From positions 1 to 49,305 of the IMG/VR virus record IMGVR_UViG_3300001351_000015: a stretch of DNA of 49,305 nt, one strand, 5' to 3'. Below are positions 15,343 to 24,467 of the stretch, piece after piece. This stretch comes from a virus. The notes under the pieces are model-generated. The model was not told the DNA's origin and ran no database searches. It saw only the letters and a program-made list of their open reading frames with translations. Each line of letters starts with the position of its first letter. Position 1 is the stretch's first letter. The translations under genes and the position numbers were made by a program.

Positions 15343-17493
15343 ATGCAGGGTAATTCAAACGTAATACTACCAGCTCATGTACAGGGAATTAGCAAACCCA
15401 AAGACACTAAAGAGCCTGAAAGTTCTCTGTTCGTTACACTAAGTAGACTTCTAGAATCATGGAAGACTTACAGAAAGAATACAGTCGAAGGTGATTGGAA
15501 CAGAGCCTTTGATAACTTCAAAGGAAAGTTTGATGACAGCTTAGATAAATCATACGGTCAAGGCTCAGGGTGGAGATCAAAAGCTTTCTACCCATTGACT
15601 GAACAGAAGGTGATGGGTGCTCAAAGCCAGTTACAAGATATCTTATTCAAAGGCATGGCCTTCCCTTACAACATTAAGAACTCTCCGATCCCAGATAACC
15701 CAGAGCTATCAGGGCTTACTAAGGATCCAGCTAACAAAACAATTGACCCTAACGCACCTGATAAATCAGCAGAGATAAAAGCTTTTGAAGAGAGAATGAA
15801 GAACATGAAGAAGGTTCTTGATGATCAATTAGTAGAAAGTGATGCAGCTTCTGTAGGGTTGATGAGTATATTTGATGGGGCTTTGTACGGCTCATCATTT
15901 TTCGAGTGCCCTAAAACTGTCAGAAAGAAAAGATATATATGGGATAAAGGAAAGAATGGGAACTACACTAAGAAAGAAAAGTTTGAAGACGTACCTACTG
16001 TAGAGAGATTAGATCCTTGGGATTGCTGGGCAGATCCAGAGTGCCAAGGTAATATCCAAACAGGGTTAGGTTTCTTCCACAGACAGAAGCTATCTATAGT
16101 AGATGTGCAAAAACTTTATAACCTAGTCTTCGACGTAAAGACAGAAGGCACAGCAACAGGAACTGAATCACATGATTATATCTACAATAAATCGGAGTTC
16201 GATGCACTCCTTTCAGATATCACCGATAACGGATACAAAGGACATAGGCCAGAGGTCAACTCGGCGACAGATCCAAAAGAAGCAGAAGAGAACAGAGTCT
16301 ACCATGTGTACACCTTTTCAGGAGCAGTTAAGAATAGCCTTCTTAAGGAGTTCATGGAAGTAGAAGGTAGAGATGAGTTTCATTCAGAAGCTATCATAAC
16401 TTTCTGCAACGGTAGGGTTATCAAGTCCGTACTGAATCCTTATCCCGGAGGTAGGAGGCCTTACCACATGTCTCCATGGACAAGAATACCCGGAAGTCCT
16501 TACGGTAGAGGCGTAGCTGAGAAGATCTTTGACGCTCAGAAGAACGTGAACCGTTTGATGAGAATGTACATCGACAACAAGAGGTTATCTGGAAACATGA
16601 TGACAGCTATCGACAAGAAGAAGCTGGCCAAGGGATCTAAGCTAGATGTCTACCCCGGAAAGAACTGGGAATTTGACGGTGGCTATGCAGAGAATGACGT
16701 GAACAAAGTCTTACAACCTATCTTCTTTCCTGATGTAACTGATGGTGTGCTTAGTGCAATCAGTACCATGGTTGAATGGGCAGATGTTAGTTCAGGTGTA
16801 CCAAGAATCTTAGAAGGAAACGCAGGCGCGTCTAGTTCTACAGCTTTCTCGGACAATCAAAGACTGATGGCAGCTAGTAAACAGCTTGGTCTAGTCTTAA
16901 AGAACTTTGACATCTACGCTTGGGTTCCAATAGTAGAATCTTTCTATGATTGGAACATGGAGTTCAATAAGGACACCACTATTAAAGGTGACTTCTCTAT
17001 TGTGGCTACTGGTTTCTCTACGTTTGAAAGTAGAAACATGAGAAAGGCTGAGCTAGAAAGAATCATGATGATCAGTCCACAGGTTCCAGAGTTAGCGGAA
17101 AGAGTTAAGCCTGAACCACTAGTGAATGACTGGAGTGAAGCAGCTGGTGTAGATCCAGAAAGATATTTGTTAACTGAGAAAGAAGTGATGGCTAAGAGCC
17201 AATCACGTCAGCAAGAAGAAGTAGCTCAGGTCCAAGGCCAACTACAGATGCAATCAGAGATGGCTGCAATGGAGCATGAGCGCAAGAAAGAATTACTCAT
17301 ACTAGAGAATCAGGTTAGTGGTGCAGTAAGAGCAGAGCTTGAGAGTATGAAGTCCCAGACTAAACTACTAGTGCAGCAAACGAAAGAGCAACATGAAAAG
17401 CTCATAGCTTTAGCTAATATAGAATCCAAATCAAAGGAAAAACCAAATGGAAGAGGAAACAAAAATAGGGGCGGTAGAGGAAATCCTCAGTAA
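15343..17493 (+). CDS. portal protein (head-tail connector)
   Basis: A 716-residue portal, which forms the dodecameric ring through which DNA enters and leaves. Typical features are ERLDPWDCWADPEC (about 225-240), the core segment PGSPYGRGVAEKIFDAQKN followed by a long helix with NVNRLMRMYIDNKR (about 385-425), and a glutamine/glutamate-rich coiled coil at about 620-690, the place of the portal barrel. The C-terminus is a short glycine/arginine-rich tail (GRGNKNRGGRGN) which lies where the next gene overlaps in another frame. The position after terL supports the call. Its size fits portals of short-tailed phages. Confidence 0.85.
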   Translation: MQGNSNVILPAHVQGISKPKDTKEPESSLFVTLSRLLESWKTYRKNTVEGDWNRAFDNFKGKFDDSLDKSYGQGSGWRSKAFYPLTEQKVMGAQSQLQDILFKGMAFPYNIKNSPIPDNPELSGLTKDPANKTIDPNAPDKSAEIKAFEERMKNMKKVLDDQLVESDAASVGLMSIFDGALYGSSFFECPKTVRKKRYIWDKGKNGNYTKKEKFEDVPTVERLDPWDCWADPECQGNIQTGLGFFHRQKLSIVDVQKLYNLVFDVKTEGTATGTESHDYIYNKSEFDALLSDITDNGYKGHRPEVNSATDPKEAEENRVYHVYTFSGAVKNSLLKEFMEVEGRDEFHSEAIITFCNGRVIKSVLNPYPGGRRPYHMSPWTRIPGSPYGRGVAEKIFDAQKNVNRLMRMYIDNKRLSGNMMTAIDKKKLAKGSKLDVYPGKNWEFDGGYAENDVNKVLQPIFFPDVTDGVLSAISTMVEWADVSSGVPRILEGNAGASSSTAFSDNQRLMAASKQLGLVLKNFDIYAWVPIVESFYDWNMEFNKDTTIKGDFSIVATGFSTFESRNMRKAELERIMMISPQVPELAERVKPEPLVNDWSEAAGVDPERYLLTEKEVMAKSQSRQQEEVAQVQGQLQMQSEMAAMEHERKKELLILENQVSGAVRAELESMKSQTKLLVQQTKEQHEKLIALANIESKSKEKPNGRGNKNRGGRGNPQ

Positions 17494-17689
17494 CGAGGAG
17501 ATCCTTAGCCTAGCCACTAGGCCCGAAGTTAAGAAACTAGTCGAGTACTTAAAAGCTAGACTAACAGAAACTAGGGCTACAGTAGACACTGTTAGTCAGA
17601 CGAGCCTGCCCAACTTACAGGGCAGGATCATAACACTAAAAGAAATTATAGACCTATTTGAGGATATTATAGATGAGTCAAGGAGTTGA
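17447..17689 (+). CDS. small helical protein between portal and scaffold, 80 aa
   Basis: Family not recognised. The protein is acidic and fully helical (EEILSNEEILSLATRPEVKKLVEYLKARL), with a heptad-like leucine/isoleucine pattern. It starts inside the portal gene (47 bases overlap), where a GGAAAA-type purine run precedes the ATG, and its end overlaps the scaffold start by 17 bases. Small helical genes between portal and scaffold occur in many phages and may help assembly; here that role is only inferred. Confidence 0.55.
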   Translation: MEEETKIGAVEEILSNEEILSLATRPEVKKLVEYLKARLTETRATVDTVSQTSLPNLQGRIITLKEIIDLFEDIIDESRS

Positions 17690-18719
17690 TAATGCCGGAA
17701 GCGGAGAACAAACCCAAGCCAACCAAGAAGAAGGACCAAGCCAAGGGAGTCTCACCGACGCCCAAATCTTCGCCCAAGAAGCAGCCAAGCTCACCGAAGG
17801 CGGTGACCTCGGAAGCGGAAACCAAGAAACCAAAATCGACAGAATCGACAACAGCTTCGACCAAGCCCCAGCTGAAAGAAGTGAAGAAGCCCCAGCCGCA
17901 GAAGCCCCAGCCAGTCCAGAGCAAGAGCAGGAGCCGACGAAACCGGAGGTAGATTCAGCCGACGGAGTAGAAGGCGACGACAAAAAAGAGCGCAACAGTT
18001 GGAAAGAGTGGAAGACTAAGTACGAGAAAGAAGCTCAGGATAGAATTGATTTAGAGAACAGGCTAGCTGCCCTAGAGCAGCAAGCTAACACTAATAAAGA
18101 GGAACCGGAGGCAGCTAAGGAGCCAGAGGCTGAACCTGAAACACCTTTCGAGGCGACACAGGAAGTTAAAGATTTACTTGACTACACTCCGGGTCTTAAA
18201 GAATACATGCAGCACGAGATAACAGAGGCTGCAAAGTCCATGACTCGTGAGATCATTGATAATAAATTATCTGAAAGAGACGCTCAGGCTACCCAAGCAC
18301 AAGAGCAAGAAGTCGTCAAGAAAAATGAGTCTACATTTTGGGATAGTGTAGGTGATTGGTTCGGATCTGAGTACCCTGAACTCAGTCTTTTGGATGTTAG
18401 AAACTCCCCAGAGTTCAATGACTGGCTGAGTTCTAAGAAGAACTGGGTTGACTCCCAGTTAAAATCTGCCTCAAGTGCAGATGACATATCAGGTGCGAAA
18501 ACAGTTTACTCTCAGTATGTAAACACCATGATGCCACAAGCATCAAAGGCTACAGAACCAGAAGTAGACACAGCAAAAGATGATAAGCTTGCTGCTGCTA
18601 GGACACCTAGCATGGCTAGCAGCCCACCTACTAACTCTGATGAGCTAGGTTCGGAATGGGATAAATCCGTTGCTGCCATTAAAAAGAAACAAAACTCACA
18701 AGTTCGCACTACAATTTAA
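17673..18719 (+). CDS. probable scaffolding protein
   Basis: A 348-residue acidic, glutamate/glutamine/alanine-rich protein located directly upstream of the major capsid gene, the usual place of the scaffold that shapes the prohead and is then lost. Residues about 100-145 form a coiled coil and about 165-215 another helical stretch. The last 30 residues carry lysines (IKKKQNSQVRTTI), as in scaffolds whose basic end binds the coat protein. Up to about residue 95 codons end unusually often in C, unlike the rest of the gene. This is exactly where a second frame encoding a basic protein overlaps (17692-17952). Confidence 0.7.
   Translation: MSQGVDNAGSGEQTQANQEEGPSQGSLTDAQIFAQEAAKLTEGGDLGSGNQETKIDRIDNSFDQAPAERSEEAPAAEAPASPEQEQEPTKPEVDSADGVEGDDKKERNSWKEWKTKYEKEAQDRIDLENRLAALEQQANTNKEEPEAAKEPEAEPETPFEATQEVKDLLDYTPGLKEYMQHEITEAAKSMTREIIDNKLSERDAQATQAQEQEVVKKNESTFWDSVGDWFGSEYPELSLLDVRNSPEFNDWLSSKKNWVDSQLKSASSADDISGAKTVYSQYVNTMMPQASKATEPEVDTAKDDKLAAARTPSMASSPPTNSDELGSEWDKSVAAIKKKQNSQVRTTI
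17680..17685 (+). promoter_or_regulatory. strong ribosome binding site for the overprinted frame
   Basis: AAGGAG sits six bases before the ATG at 17692 and inside the first codons of the scaffold gene. Its spacing is ideal for the +1-shifted frame and useless for the scaffold start at 17673, which instead has GAGGA some ten bases upstream. Confidence 0.6.
17692..17952 (+). CDS. candidate overprinted lysine/proline-rich basic protein, 86 aa
   Basis: This frame lies inside the scaffold gene, shifted by one base. It starts with ATG two bases after the stop of the 80-residue gene and has AAGGAG at an ideal spacing. The protein is nearly all Lys, Pro, Ser, Thr, Glu and Gln, with KKK clusters and the ending SRSRRNRR, so it is strongly basic while the overlapping scaffold is acidic. 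The shared stretch has codons unlike the flanking scaffold, as expected when two frames constrain each other. Low complexity also allows a chance open frame, so this needs comparison with relatives. A DNA-binding or prohead-internal protein would fit the composition. Confidence 0.45.
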   Translation: MPEAENKPKPTKKKDQAKGVSPTPKSSPKKQPSSPKAVTSEAETKKPKSTESTTASTKPQLKEVKKPQPQKPQPVQSKSRSRRNRR

Positions 18720-18731
18720 TAAGACAAGACA

Positions 18732-19793
18732 ATGCCAGAACAAAATCAATACGGTGAAGTTACACAACGCACCGCCAACTCAGGCGCATTAGGTGTAAAA
18801 GCCAGTGCTAACCTGATCTTCGATTCAAAGAAGAGAATGATGTTACCAAAGTGGGGCAAGAATGAAGACATGCCTATGAACTCTGGTAGAACTATGCAAT
18901 GGCGTAGATACCACAACATCGACACTGGTTTAAATCCGATCATCGGTGACCAGAACCCTACATCAGTTAAGATGGCTTGGACTGATTTCACTACAGACTT
19001 ATACCGTTATGGTGGTGTAGTAGATCTTCCTGAGCACATGCTTAAGTTGCATGAAGACGACTTACTTAAGATCGGTGTAGATTTAATGTCTTACGACCTT
19101 TTCCGTAAGATTGAAACTTTGACTTACAACGTGGTCAAGAATGGTACAAACGCTATCTATGCAGCTGGTGCAGCCAACCGTGCAGGTATCGTTAACACTA
19201 TTACTGATACTGACATCGAAGCAGCTATCGCTACATTAGAAGAAAACAACGCAGTTGAGATCGAAGACTTAGTTACTTCATCTCCTAACTACGAAACTCT
19301 TCCAATCCAAGCTAGCTTCATCGCTTACTGTCACACTAACCTTGGTCAGGCAATTCGTAAGCTTACTAGCTTCATCAGTGTTCAACACTACGCTGGTCAG
19401 ACTGCTACACTTCCGGGTGAAATCGGATCTGTTGGTGGAAAGATTAGAGTGGTTTGCTCTAACATCGCTATGCCTTGGGAAGAAGCAGGTGGCAATCCTG
19501 CTACTAACGGCATCCGTGGTTTAGGTGGTGCAGCTCACGTTTATCCTTTTATCATCTTTGCTAAAGATGCTTTCGCTTGTACTAAGTTAGCTGGTGCTGA
19601 CAGTATGAAAGTTATGATCCACAAGCCATCTGAAAATGGTGATAGCTATGACAAGCTAGGATTAAAAGGACACATCGGTTACAAAACTTGGTTCGCTTGT
19701 ACTATCTTGAACAACGACAACTTGTTACGTATTGAGTCTGGTGTATCAGCTTACACTGCTGCTGCTGAGAATGCAGCTGGACCGGCATTCTAA
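18732..19793 (+). CDS. major capsid protein, N4-gp56 family
   Basis: A 353-residue coat protein. Its segment order fits the N4-gp56-type family of HK97-fold capsid proteins: an N-terminal arm, MPMNSGRTMQWRRYHNI (about 47-63), the long helix with LTYNVVKNGTNAIYAAG (about 135-155), and near the C-terminus LGLKGHIGYKTWFACTILN followed by LLRIESGV. The well-expressed nature of the gene is suggested by consistent use of C-ending codons in Tyr, Asn and Ile. It follows the scaffold by 12 bases and is followed by a small structural gene and a strong terminator. Confidence 0.88.
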   Translation: MPEQNQYGEVTQRTANSGALGVKASANLIFDSKKRMMLPKWGKNEDMPMNSGRTMQWRRYHNIDTGLNPIIGDQNPTSVKMAWTDFTTDLYRYGGVVDLPEHMLKLHEDDLLKIGVDLMSYDLFRKIETLTYNVVKNGTNAIYAAGAANRAGIVNTITDTDIEAAIATLEENNAVEIEDLVTSSPNYETLPIQASFIAYCHTNLGQAIRKLTSFISVQHYAGQTATLPGEIGSVGGKIRVVCSNIAMPWEEAGGNPATNGIRGLGGAAHVYPFIIFAKDAFACTKLAGADSMKVMIHKPSENGDSYDKLGLKGHIGYKTWFACTILNNDNLLRIESGVSAYTAAAENAAGPAF

Positions 19794-19819
19794 TTAGATA
19801 CAACAAAGGATAAAATAAA

Positions 19820-20131
19820 ATGGAACACTTCGTACAAGAAACAGCGACTAACGCTATCATGAACATCGAGCTAGGGTTTATCCCTAGCAAGGTGGTCATC
19901 ACTAACCGAACTTCTCTAGCTCGTCTAGAGTGGAACGAAAACCTACCAGCTGGTAACTTCTATAAGACAGTTGCTGCCGGTACTAGAACACTAGAAACTT
20001 CTGGTGGTATCACTTTAATTGATGGCTCTGATAAAGAGTCAGCTCTAGGACAAGGCTTTGTAATCCCTGTTCTTGCTGATATCAACGACGCTGCCGAGAT
20101 CTTAGACATCGAAGCAATCGAAGTTATCTAG
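19820..20131 (+). CDS. small capsid-associated protein, 103 aa
   Basis: Not assigned to a known family. The protein is mostly beta, with IELGFIPSKVVITNRTSLARLEWNE near the start and alternating strands later. It lies 26 bases after the coat protein, with AAGGA nine bases before its ATG, and shares its transcript up to the terminator at 20149. Placement and composition suggest a head decoration or minor head protein, made in large amounts with the coat protein. Confidence 0.55.
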   Translation: MEHFVQETATNAIMNIELGFIPSKVVITNRTSLARLEWNENLPAGNFYKTVAAGTRTLETSGGITLIDGSDKESALGQGFVIPVLADINDAAEILDIEAIEVI

Positions 20132-20148
20132 TTAGGACTTCCTAGCCC

Positions 20149-20190
20149 AAAAATAAGGTCTGCTTACTTAGTAAGTGGGCCTTATTTTTT
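20149..20190 (+). terminator. intrinsic terminator after the capsid genes
   Basis: 20149-20167 pairs with 20171-20189 over 19 base pairs with three G-U wobbles and a TTA loop. The outer ten pairs are AAAAATAAGG with CCTTATTTTT, and the stem ends in a run of six T. The A-rich left arm makes it potentially bidirectional. It lies 17 bases after the stop of the 103-residue gene and would end the head-gene transcript. Confidence 0.9.
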
Positions 20191-20199
20191 AGCTGAAGT

Positions 20200-20227
20200 T
20201 TGACATCACACCTAAGTTTTATAACAT
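20200..20227 (+). promoter_or_regulatory. candidate promoter for the tail-assembly genes
   Basis: A perfect TTGACA lies at 20200-20205, just after the terminator, with TAACAT at 20222-20227 (16-base spacing) or TATAAC at 20220-20225 (14-base spacing). It would start transcription about 15-20 bases before the ATG at 20253. Confidence 0.45.
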
Positions 20228-20252
20228 CTCACCATTATTAATAGGATATATT

Positions 20253-20816
20253 ATGCAACCTAACCCCTTAATGAACCCTAAGAAACGTAGGGCTAAGAAG
20301 AAACACCCAGCATCCACAGGACTTATGGGTGACCTAGATTCCAGACGTTGGATCATTATCAGGTTAAGAAACAACGGAGCCACTGACGCTCAGTTCCCTT
20401 TACCAGTTACACACAACACACATCGTATTGTCTTCAACAGAGACGAGATGGTAATAGCACCTGCTTATTACTTAGATGTTATTAAAGATGCATCACTACT
20501 TCGTTATGAAGATGTAAACGAACACCCTACTGTAGCTAAAGGTCAGCTTCAATCTACTGATCAAGCTGTATGGGTGGGTCTTGAATATCAAGTTGAGACA
20601 CATGAGATCCCTGAAAAGTACCAGTCAATGCAGGGCATCTGGGAGTTCGCAGAGATGGTTATGTCTGAAGAAGACCTACCTCCAGAGCTTGAACCTTTCC
20701 GTTACGCAAGGCTAGGGCAGCAGTCTTACACTAAACATAATGAAGACTTCGATAGAATGATGCAGGAAAAGTCAAAGAAGAGACAACCTGCTAATGCCAA
20801 CAATAACAAAAAGTAG
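20253..20816 (+). CDS. hypothetical virion-module protein, 187 aa
   Basis: Not recognised as a known family. The N-terminal 20 residues are very basic (NPKKRRAKKKH), the middle is beta-rich (RRWIIIRLRNNGATDAQF, THRIVFNRDEMVI), and the C-terminal tail is basic and glutamine/asparagine-rich. Possible roles are a DNA-binding internal head protein or a neck protein. AGGA precedes the ATG, which has the ATTATG context. The 3' end overlaps the next gene by 23 bases. Confidence 0.5.
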   Translation: MQPNPLMNPKKRRAKKKHPASTGLMGDLDSRRWIIIRLRNNGATDAQFPLPVTHNTHRIVFNRDEMVIAPAYYLDVIKDASLLRYEDVNEHPTVAKGQLQSTDQAVWVGLEYQVETHEIPEKYQSMQGIWEFAEMVMSEEDLPPELEPFRYARLGQQSYTKHNEDFDRMMQEKSKKRQPANANNNKK

Positions 20817-22686
20817 ACTACAAGGTATCGCACCTAACAGGACCGACTTCGAGGGCAGAGCTCTCGAAGCCGAGAATGTGGATCTGTCAGGTGGTGGTAT
20901 CAAACAAATCAAAGCGCCCTCATTTGTAGAAGCAGGTCACACCGGAGAGATCTGCTTCCACAAACAAGAATGGGTATCAGGTGATCACAATTATATTTCG
21001 ACTGATGTAGATAGCATACCTGCACTAGTCTTCAAGACACCAGAAGATCAATGGAAGATCAATGTAAACAACATAGGTGAATACGATTTATGGATCGATA
21101 AGCCTAGTAGTTTCATCATTGAGTCTGACCTAGCACCAGTACCGAACGCCCCAACTTTATCTGATGAAGGCGCAGGTGATATAGAATCTGGTGATTATGA
21201 ATACTTTTTTTCTCACGCTCTGATAGATAACGACACCGGAGATGTGATAAAAGAATCTGAGAAAACTGCTGGTGTTCCTATTACAGTGACCAGTGGCTCA
21301 GTTAAAATACTAAGAGGATCTACCACAGGTATGAACCCTCTATTAAAACTCTTAATATACAGACGACAGGTTGGTGAATCTTACGTCAGGCTTGTAGATA
21401 CAATCAGTATTCAACAGGCAGTTGAGTACGATACCAAGTCTAACGTAGATCTAGGATCTCCAGTAGCACCTGAAGAAACCATAGCAACTAAGAAAGACTT
21501 TCGTTACGTGGTGGTGTGGGTTAGATACCTAGCTGGTTGGGAGCATGAGAGCATCCCTTCAGATCCAGTAGCCATAAGTCAATACGGTGATGGGGTTAAG
21601 ATATCTCTTACCGAGGGTTTCCCTGCCGGCGTAGTAGGGTGGAGAATCTATAGGTTATCTCTTACTAATACAGAATCTACCACAAGCTTTCAGTTAGTGG
21701 CAGACCTTGATACAAGTGAGACAGAATATGAGGACACTAAAGAAAACGTAGAACTAGGGGAAGCTTTAGGTTCTAACTACCGATCAGACAACGGGAACCT
21801 AGTCACAGCTGGGATACCTGACGAGCAGTTTGATGGGATGGCTGGTCCTTTTAATGGTTTCTTCGTAGGGTGGATAGGTCGAGACCTCTACCTTAGTGAG
21901 CCCGGTAACCCTGCATGGTGGCCGGGATCCTACGTTACCCAAGCTAACTACGATATCAAAGCAGTCCTTCAGTATGGACCTAACATTTCTATTGTGACTA
22001 CAGGTGGCGTACAGTTTGGTTACGGCACACACCCAGACTCATTCGTTCTATCTCAATCAGAGCATGGAGCAGGTGGAGTAAGCCGTACAGCTACGGCAAG
22101 AAACTTCTACTTAGGTTACGACGGCATCTACGCTATCACAGAATCTGGTGCATCTTTATTTACTAATGACTTCGACGCTGAATACTTCGAGGCTATTGAT
22201 CACGAGAATAGCTGGATGGTTATTGAGAATGAGAAGATGATCTTGTTTCACCCTGAAGGTGGGCTAGTGTTTGATATCAGAAGTAGCCAGTGGTCTACCT
22301 TATCTAAGGAAAGGCACACGTTCAACGCTGTGTGGGAAACAGGTGGTCATGTATATGGGGTTCGAGATAATAATATTGTTAAGATCTTTGGTGATGACCC
22401 AGCTAACATAGATTACACAGGAGTAGATACCTTTGCAGAGGTGGACTACAAACGAATAGAAGCTATCAGGTTCAGTGGATCTGGTCAGCTTACTTGCTCT
22501 TTATATGATGAAGATAATAATTTTCTTATCAGTGGATACCTAGATTTAGATACCGGAGTCCGGTCAGATAAGACTATCTACACCCCAGCGTGGACAGAAG
22601 TAGAGTCAATTAGGTATAAGTTATCTGGTAAAGGTGAGATACGCAGTATCATGTTCGATCTAGAAGCCGCTAATACTAGGAAGTAA
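20794..22686 (+). CDS. probable tail/neck protein, 630 aa
   Basis: A beta-rich protein starting SRLQGIAPNRTDFEGRALEA with ENVDLSGGGIKQIKAPSF soon after. This kind of start is common in large tail proteins of short-tailed phages that follow the capsid genes. The middle has repeated fibronectin-like strands (GWEHESIPSDPVAIS, AGVVGWRIYRLSLT), and the 380-530 region looks like a propeller (RDLYLSEPGNPAWWPGS, RNFYLGYDGIYAITESGASLF). There is no membrane segment. It is coupled with the genes on both sides. A tail tube or knob role is likely but not proven. Confidence 0.55.
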   Translation: MPTITKSRLQGIAPNRTDFEGRALEAENVDLSGGGIKQIKAPSFVEAGHTGEICFHKQEWVSGDHNYISTDVDSIPALVFKTPEDQWKINVNNIGEYDLWIDKPSSFIIESDLAPVPNAPTLSDEGAGDIESGDYEYFFSHALIDNDTGDVIKESEKTAGVPITVTSGSVKILRGSTTGMNPLLKLLIYRRQVGESYVRLVDTISIQQAVEYDTKSNVDLGSPVAPEETIATKKDFRYVVVWVRYLAGWEHESIPSDPVAISQYGDGVKISLTEGFPAGVVGWRIYRLSLTNTESTTSFQLVADLDTSETEYEDTKENVELGEALGSNYRSDNGNLVTAGIPDEQFDGMAGPFNGFFVGWIGRDLYLSEPGNPAWWPGSYVTQANYDIKAVLQYGPNISIVTTGGVQFGYGTHPDSFVLSQSEHGAGGVSRTATARNFYLGYDGIYAITESGASLFTNDFDAEYFEAIDHENSWMVIENEKMILFHPEGGLVFDIRSSQWSTLSKERHTFNAVWETGGHVYGVRDNNIVKIFGDDPANIDYTGVDTFAEVDYKRIEAIRFSGSGQLTCSLYDEDNNFLISGYLDLDTGVRSDKTIYTPAWTEVESIRYKLSGKGEIRSIMFDLEAANTRK

Positions 22687-23177
22687 TGTTAGGTCCAGTT
22701 CTCAGTGATATTTGCAGGGACGAGAACTTTATAGAACTCGTCAAGAATGCTGAGATAATGGATGTTATTAAGTTCGAGGATGAGATAAGACATTCAGAAC
22801 TTAATGAAGCAGCTCAAATAAATTCTCAGTACATGGAGAATGAAATAGTTAATGGCATGTATCGTAGAACTTTGATGATGCCTGCCAATAAGATTATAAC
22901 AGGTGCACTTCATGTAGCTGACTACATGGACATCATGATCTCAGGTCACATCATGGTTAAGTCTTTCATGGTTGATGGGTCAATTGAATCATCAGAAGAA
23001 CTAGAAGGTTTCAATATAATGAGGGGCGTAGCTGGTAGAAAGAGAGTAGCTTACACTTTAGAAGATACTATTTGGCAGACTGTTGAGAGAACCACAGCAT
23101 CAAGTGTCAGAGAAGCAGAAGAGGAATGCTTGGTTTATGATATAAGAGACTGGCCCGGAGAAGATACCAATGTCTAG
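22686..23177 (+). CDS. cupin-fold protein, virion module
   Basis: A 163-residue protein whose central part fits a single-domain cupin: MYRRTLMMPANKIITGALHVADYM has the R-xxx-PA...TG-xxH pattern, then ISGHIMVKSFMVDG, then a glycine turn and a terminal strand AYTLEDTIWQTVERTT. Similar small cupin-like proteins are found in the tail genes of several phages, with no established enzymatic role. The usual metal site is only partly present (H near 76, no clear HxH). The gene is coupled by TAATG upstream and overlaps the next gene by eight bases. Confidence 0.5.
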   Translation: MLGPVLSDICRDENFIELVKNAEIMDVIKFEDEIRHSELNEAAQINSQYMENEIVNGMYRRTLMMPANKIITGALHVADYMDIMISGHIMVKSFMVDGSIESSEELEGFNIMRGVAGRKRVAYTLEDTIWQTVERTTASSVREAEEECLVYDIRDWPGEDTNV

Positions 23178-24465
23178 TGCAGCAGTAATCACAGGTGTAG
23201 TGGCAGCTGGTACAGCAGCCTATCAAGCTTCAGCAGCGGAAGATGCAGAAGATAGAGAATACGCAGCTAATCAAGCTAGGTTAAATATATCTAAGCAAGA
23301 TCGTAAGAGACTAGAGAGGCTTATACGTAAACTACCCCAGCAAGAAAGAGAGAGTACAGCTAATCTATTACAAACTTATGCTAAGCAAAGAGAGAATGTA
23401 AAGGAAGCTAAGATCAGAGGGGATCAGAGTGCAGCTCAACTATTTGATGTTCATACAGCTCAAGTTAAAGAAGCACTAAAGCTTCAGTTTGCTAAACTTG
23501 GACAAGATCATGGTGAGTTCTTAGCTGAGATCAATGGCCTTCAAGATAAATATTCAGATGAATTGAAAAAAGATCAAAGGATTAACGCACTTAATAAGAA
23601 GATATATGAAGACCAGACAGCTCAAGGTTTCCAGTTAATCAAAGATGGTAACGATGCTTTCCAAAAGCAAGTTGCATTTATTAAAGAGACTGGCTTTGAT
23701 AAGAAGTCAGCTGGCATTATAGCTGAGGCTGAAGAGAAAGCTAACCAAATCAAGAGGCAGACAGCTAACATTGAAGCCCAGATAGGTAAAGGTGGTTCAG
23801 GATCTAGAGAAGCAGCTACTGCTTTTGAAGCTATCAGAACTATAGCCGGTGTCAAGCAAGCTGCATCTGATGCTTCTGATGATACATTAGCTAAGGCAGC
23901 TGACTTCGCTAAAGTTGGAGAGATGCTAGCTGGTAGAAGGACTGAGGTTCTAAGAGCTACTGAGGGTCAAGAGCAGATAGCATTAGACTCTAAGTTTGAT
24001 GAGGCTAAGTTAGCAGCCAATGAAGAGTTCAGAGGTCAGAGGACTGCTATTGAATTAGGTGGTCAACAGCAACAACAGATATTAGAAAGAGAAAGACTGA
24101 ACACTCAGAACTTAAGAGATGAAGGTCTTATCCGAGAGCTTGGTGCTTTAGATACAGCAGAGGCAGCAGGTAAAGAGGCTTTGGTGGAAAGGACTCAGAA
24201 CTTAGAGAGGTCATTGACAGCTGGAGTAGTGGAGCAGGGAAGATCACTAGCTGATGTTTATGGTAACATGGCAAGATCGGAGAACGTAAGAGCTAACACT
24301 CTGAATCAGCAAGCTCAGGCTTCATTCGCTAGTCTAGGATCTATGTTAGCTTCAAGTTCAATCTTTGATAAGAAACCTACAGCTACCCCAGATCCTAATG
24401 CAATACCTAAGAATACTAACGGCACTATTAAAGACAGTGCATTCTCACTTAACTATAGACCTTAA
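23170..24465 (+). CDS. internal virion protein, coiled-coil, 431 aa
   Basis: The N-terminal 25 residues are small and hydrophobic (AAVITGVVAAGTAAYQAS), as expected for a glycine/alanine helix that inserts into a membrane. The remainder to about 400 is almost wholly helical and charged, rich in Q, E, K and A. This build resembles the proteins of short-tailed phages that are stored in the particle and ejected with the DNA. No enzyme motif is visible. It sits just ahead of a second protein of the same build and the giant 2049-residue protein. Confidence 0.55.
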   Translation: MSSAAVITGVVAAGTAAYQASAAEDAEDREYAANQARLNISKQDRKRLERLIRKLPQQERESTANLLQTYAKQRENVKEAKIRGDQSAAQLFDVHTAQVKEALKLQFAKLGQDHGEFLAEINGLQDKYSDELKKDQRINALNKKIYEDQTAQGFQLIKDGNDAFQKQVAFIKETGFDKKSAGIIAEAEEKANQIKRQTANIEAQIGKGGSGSREAATAFEAIRTIAGVKQAASDASDDTLAKAADFAKVGEMLAGRRTEVLRATEGQEQIALDSKFDEAKLAANEEFRGQRTAIELGGQQQQQILERERLNTQNLRDEGLIRELGALDTAEAAGKEALVERTQNLERSLTAGVVEQGRSLADVYGNMARSENVRANTLNQQAQASFASLGSMLASSSIFDKKPTATPDPNAIPKNTNGTIKDSAFSLNYRP

Positions 24466-24467
24466 TC

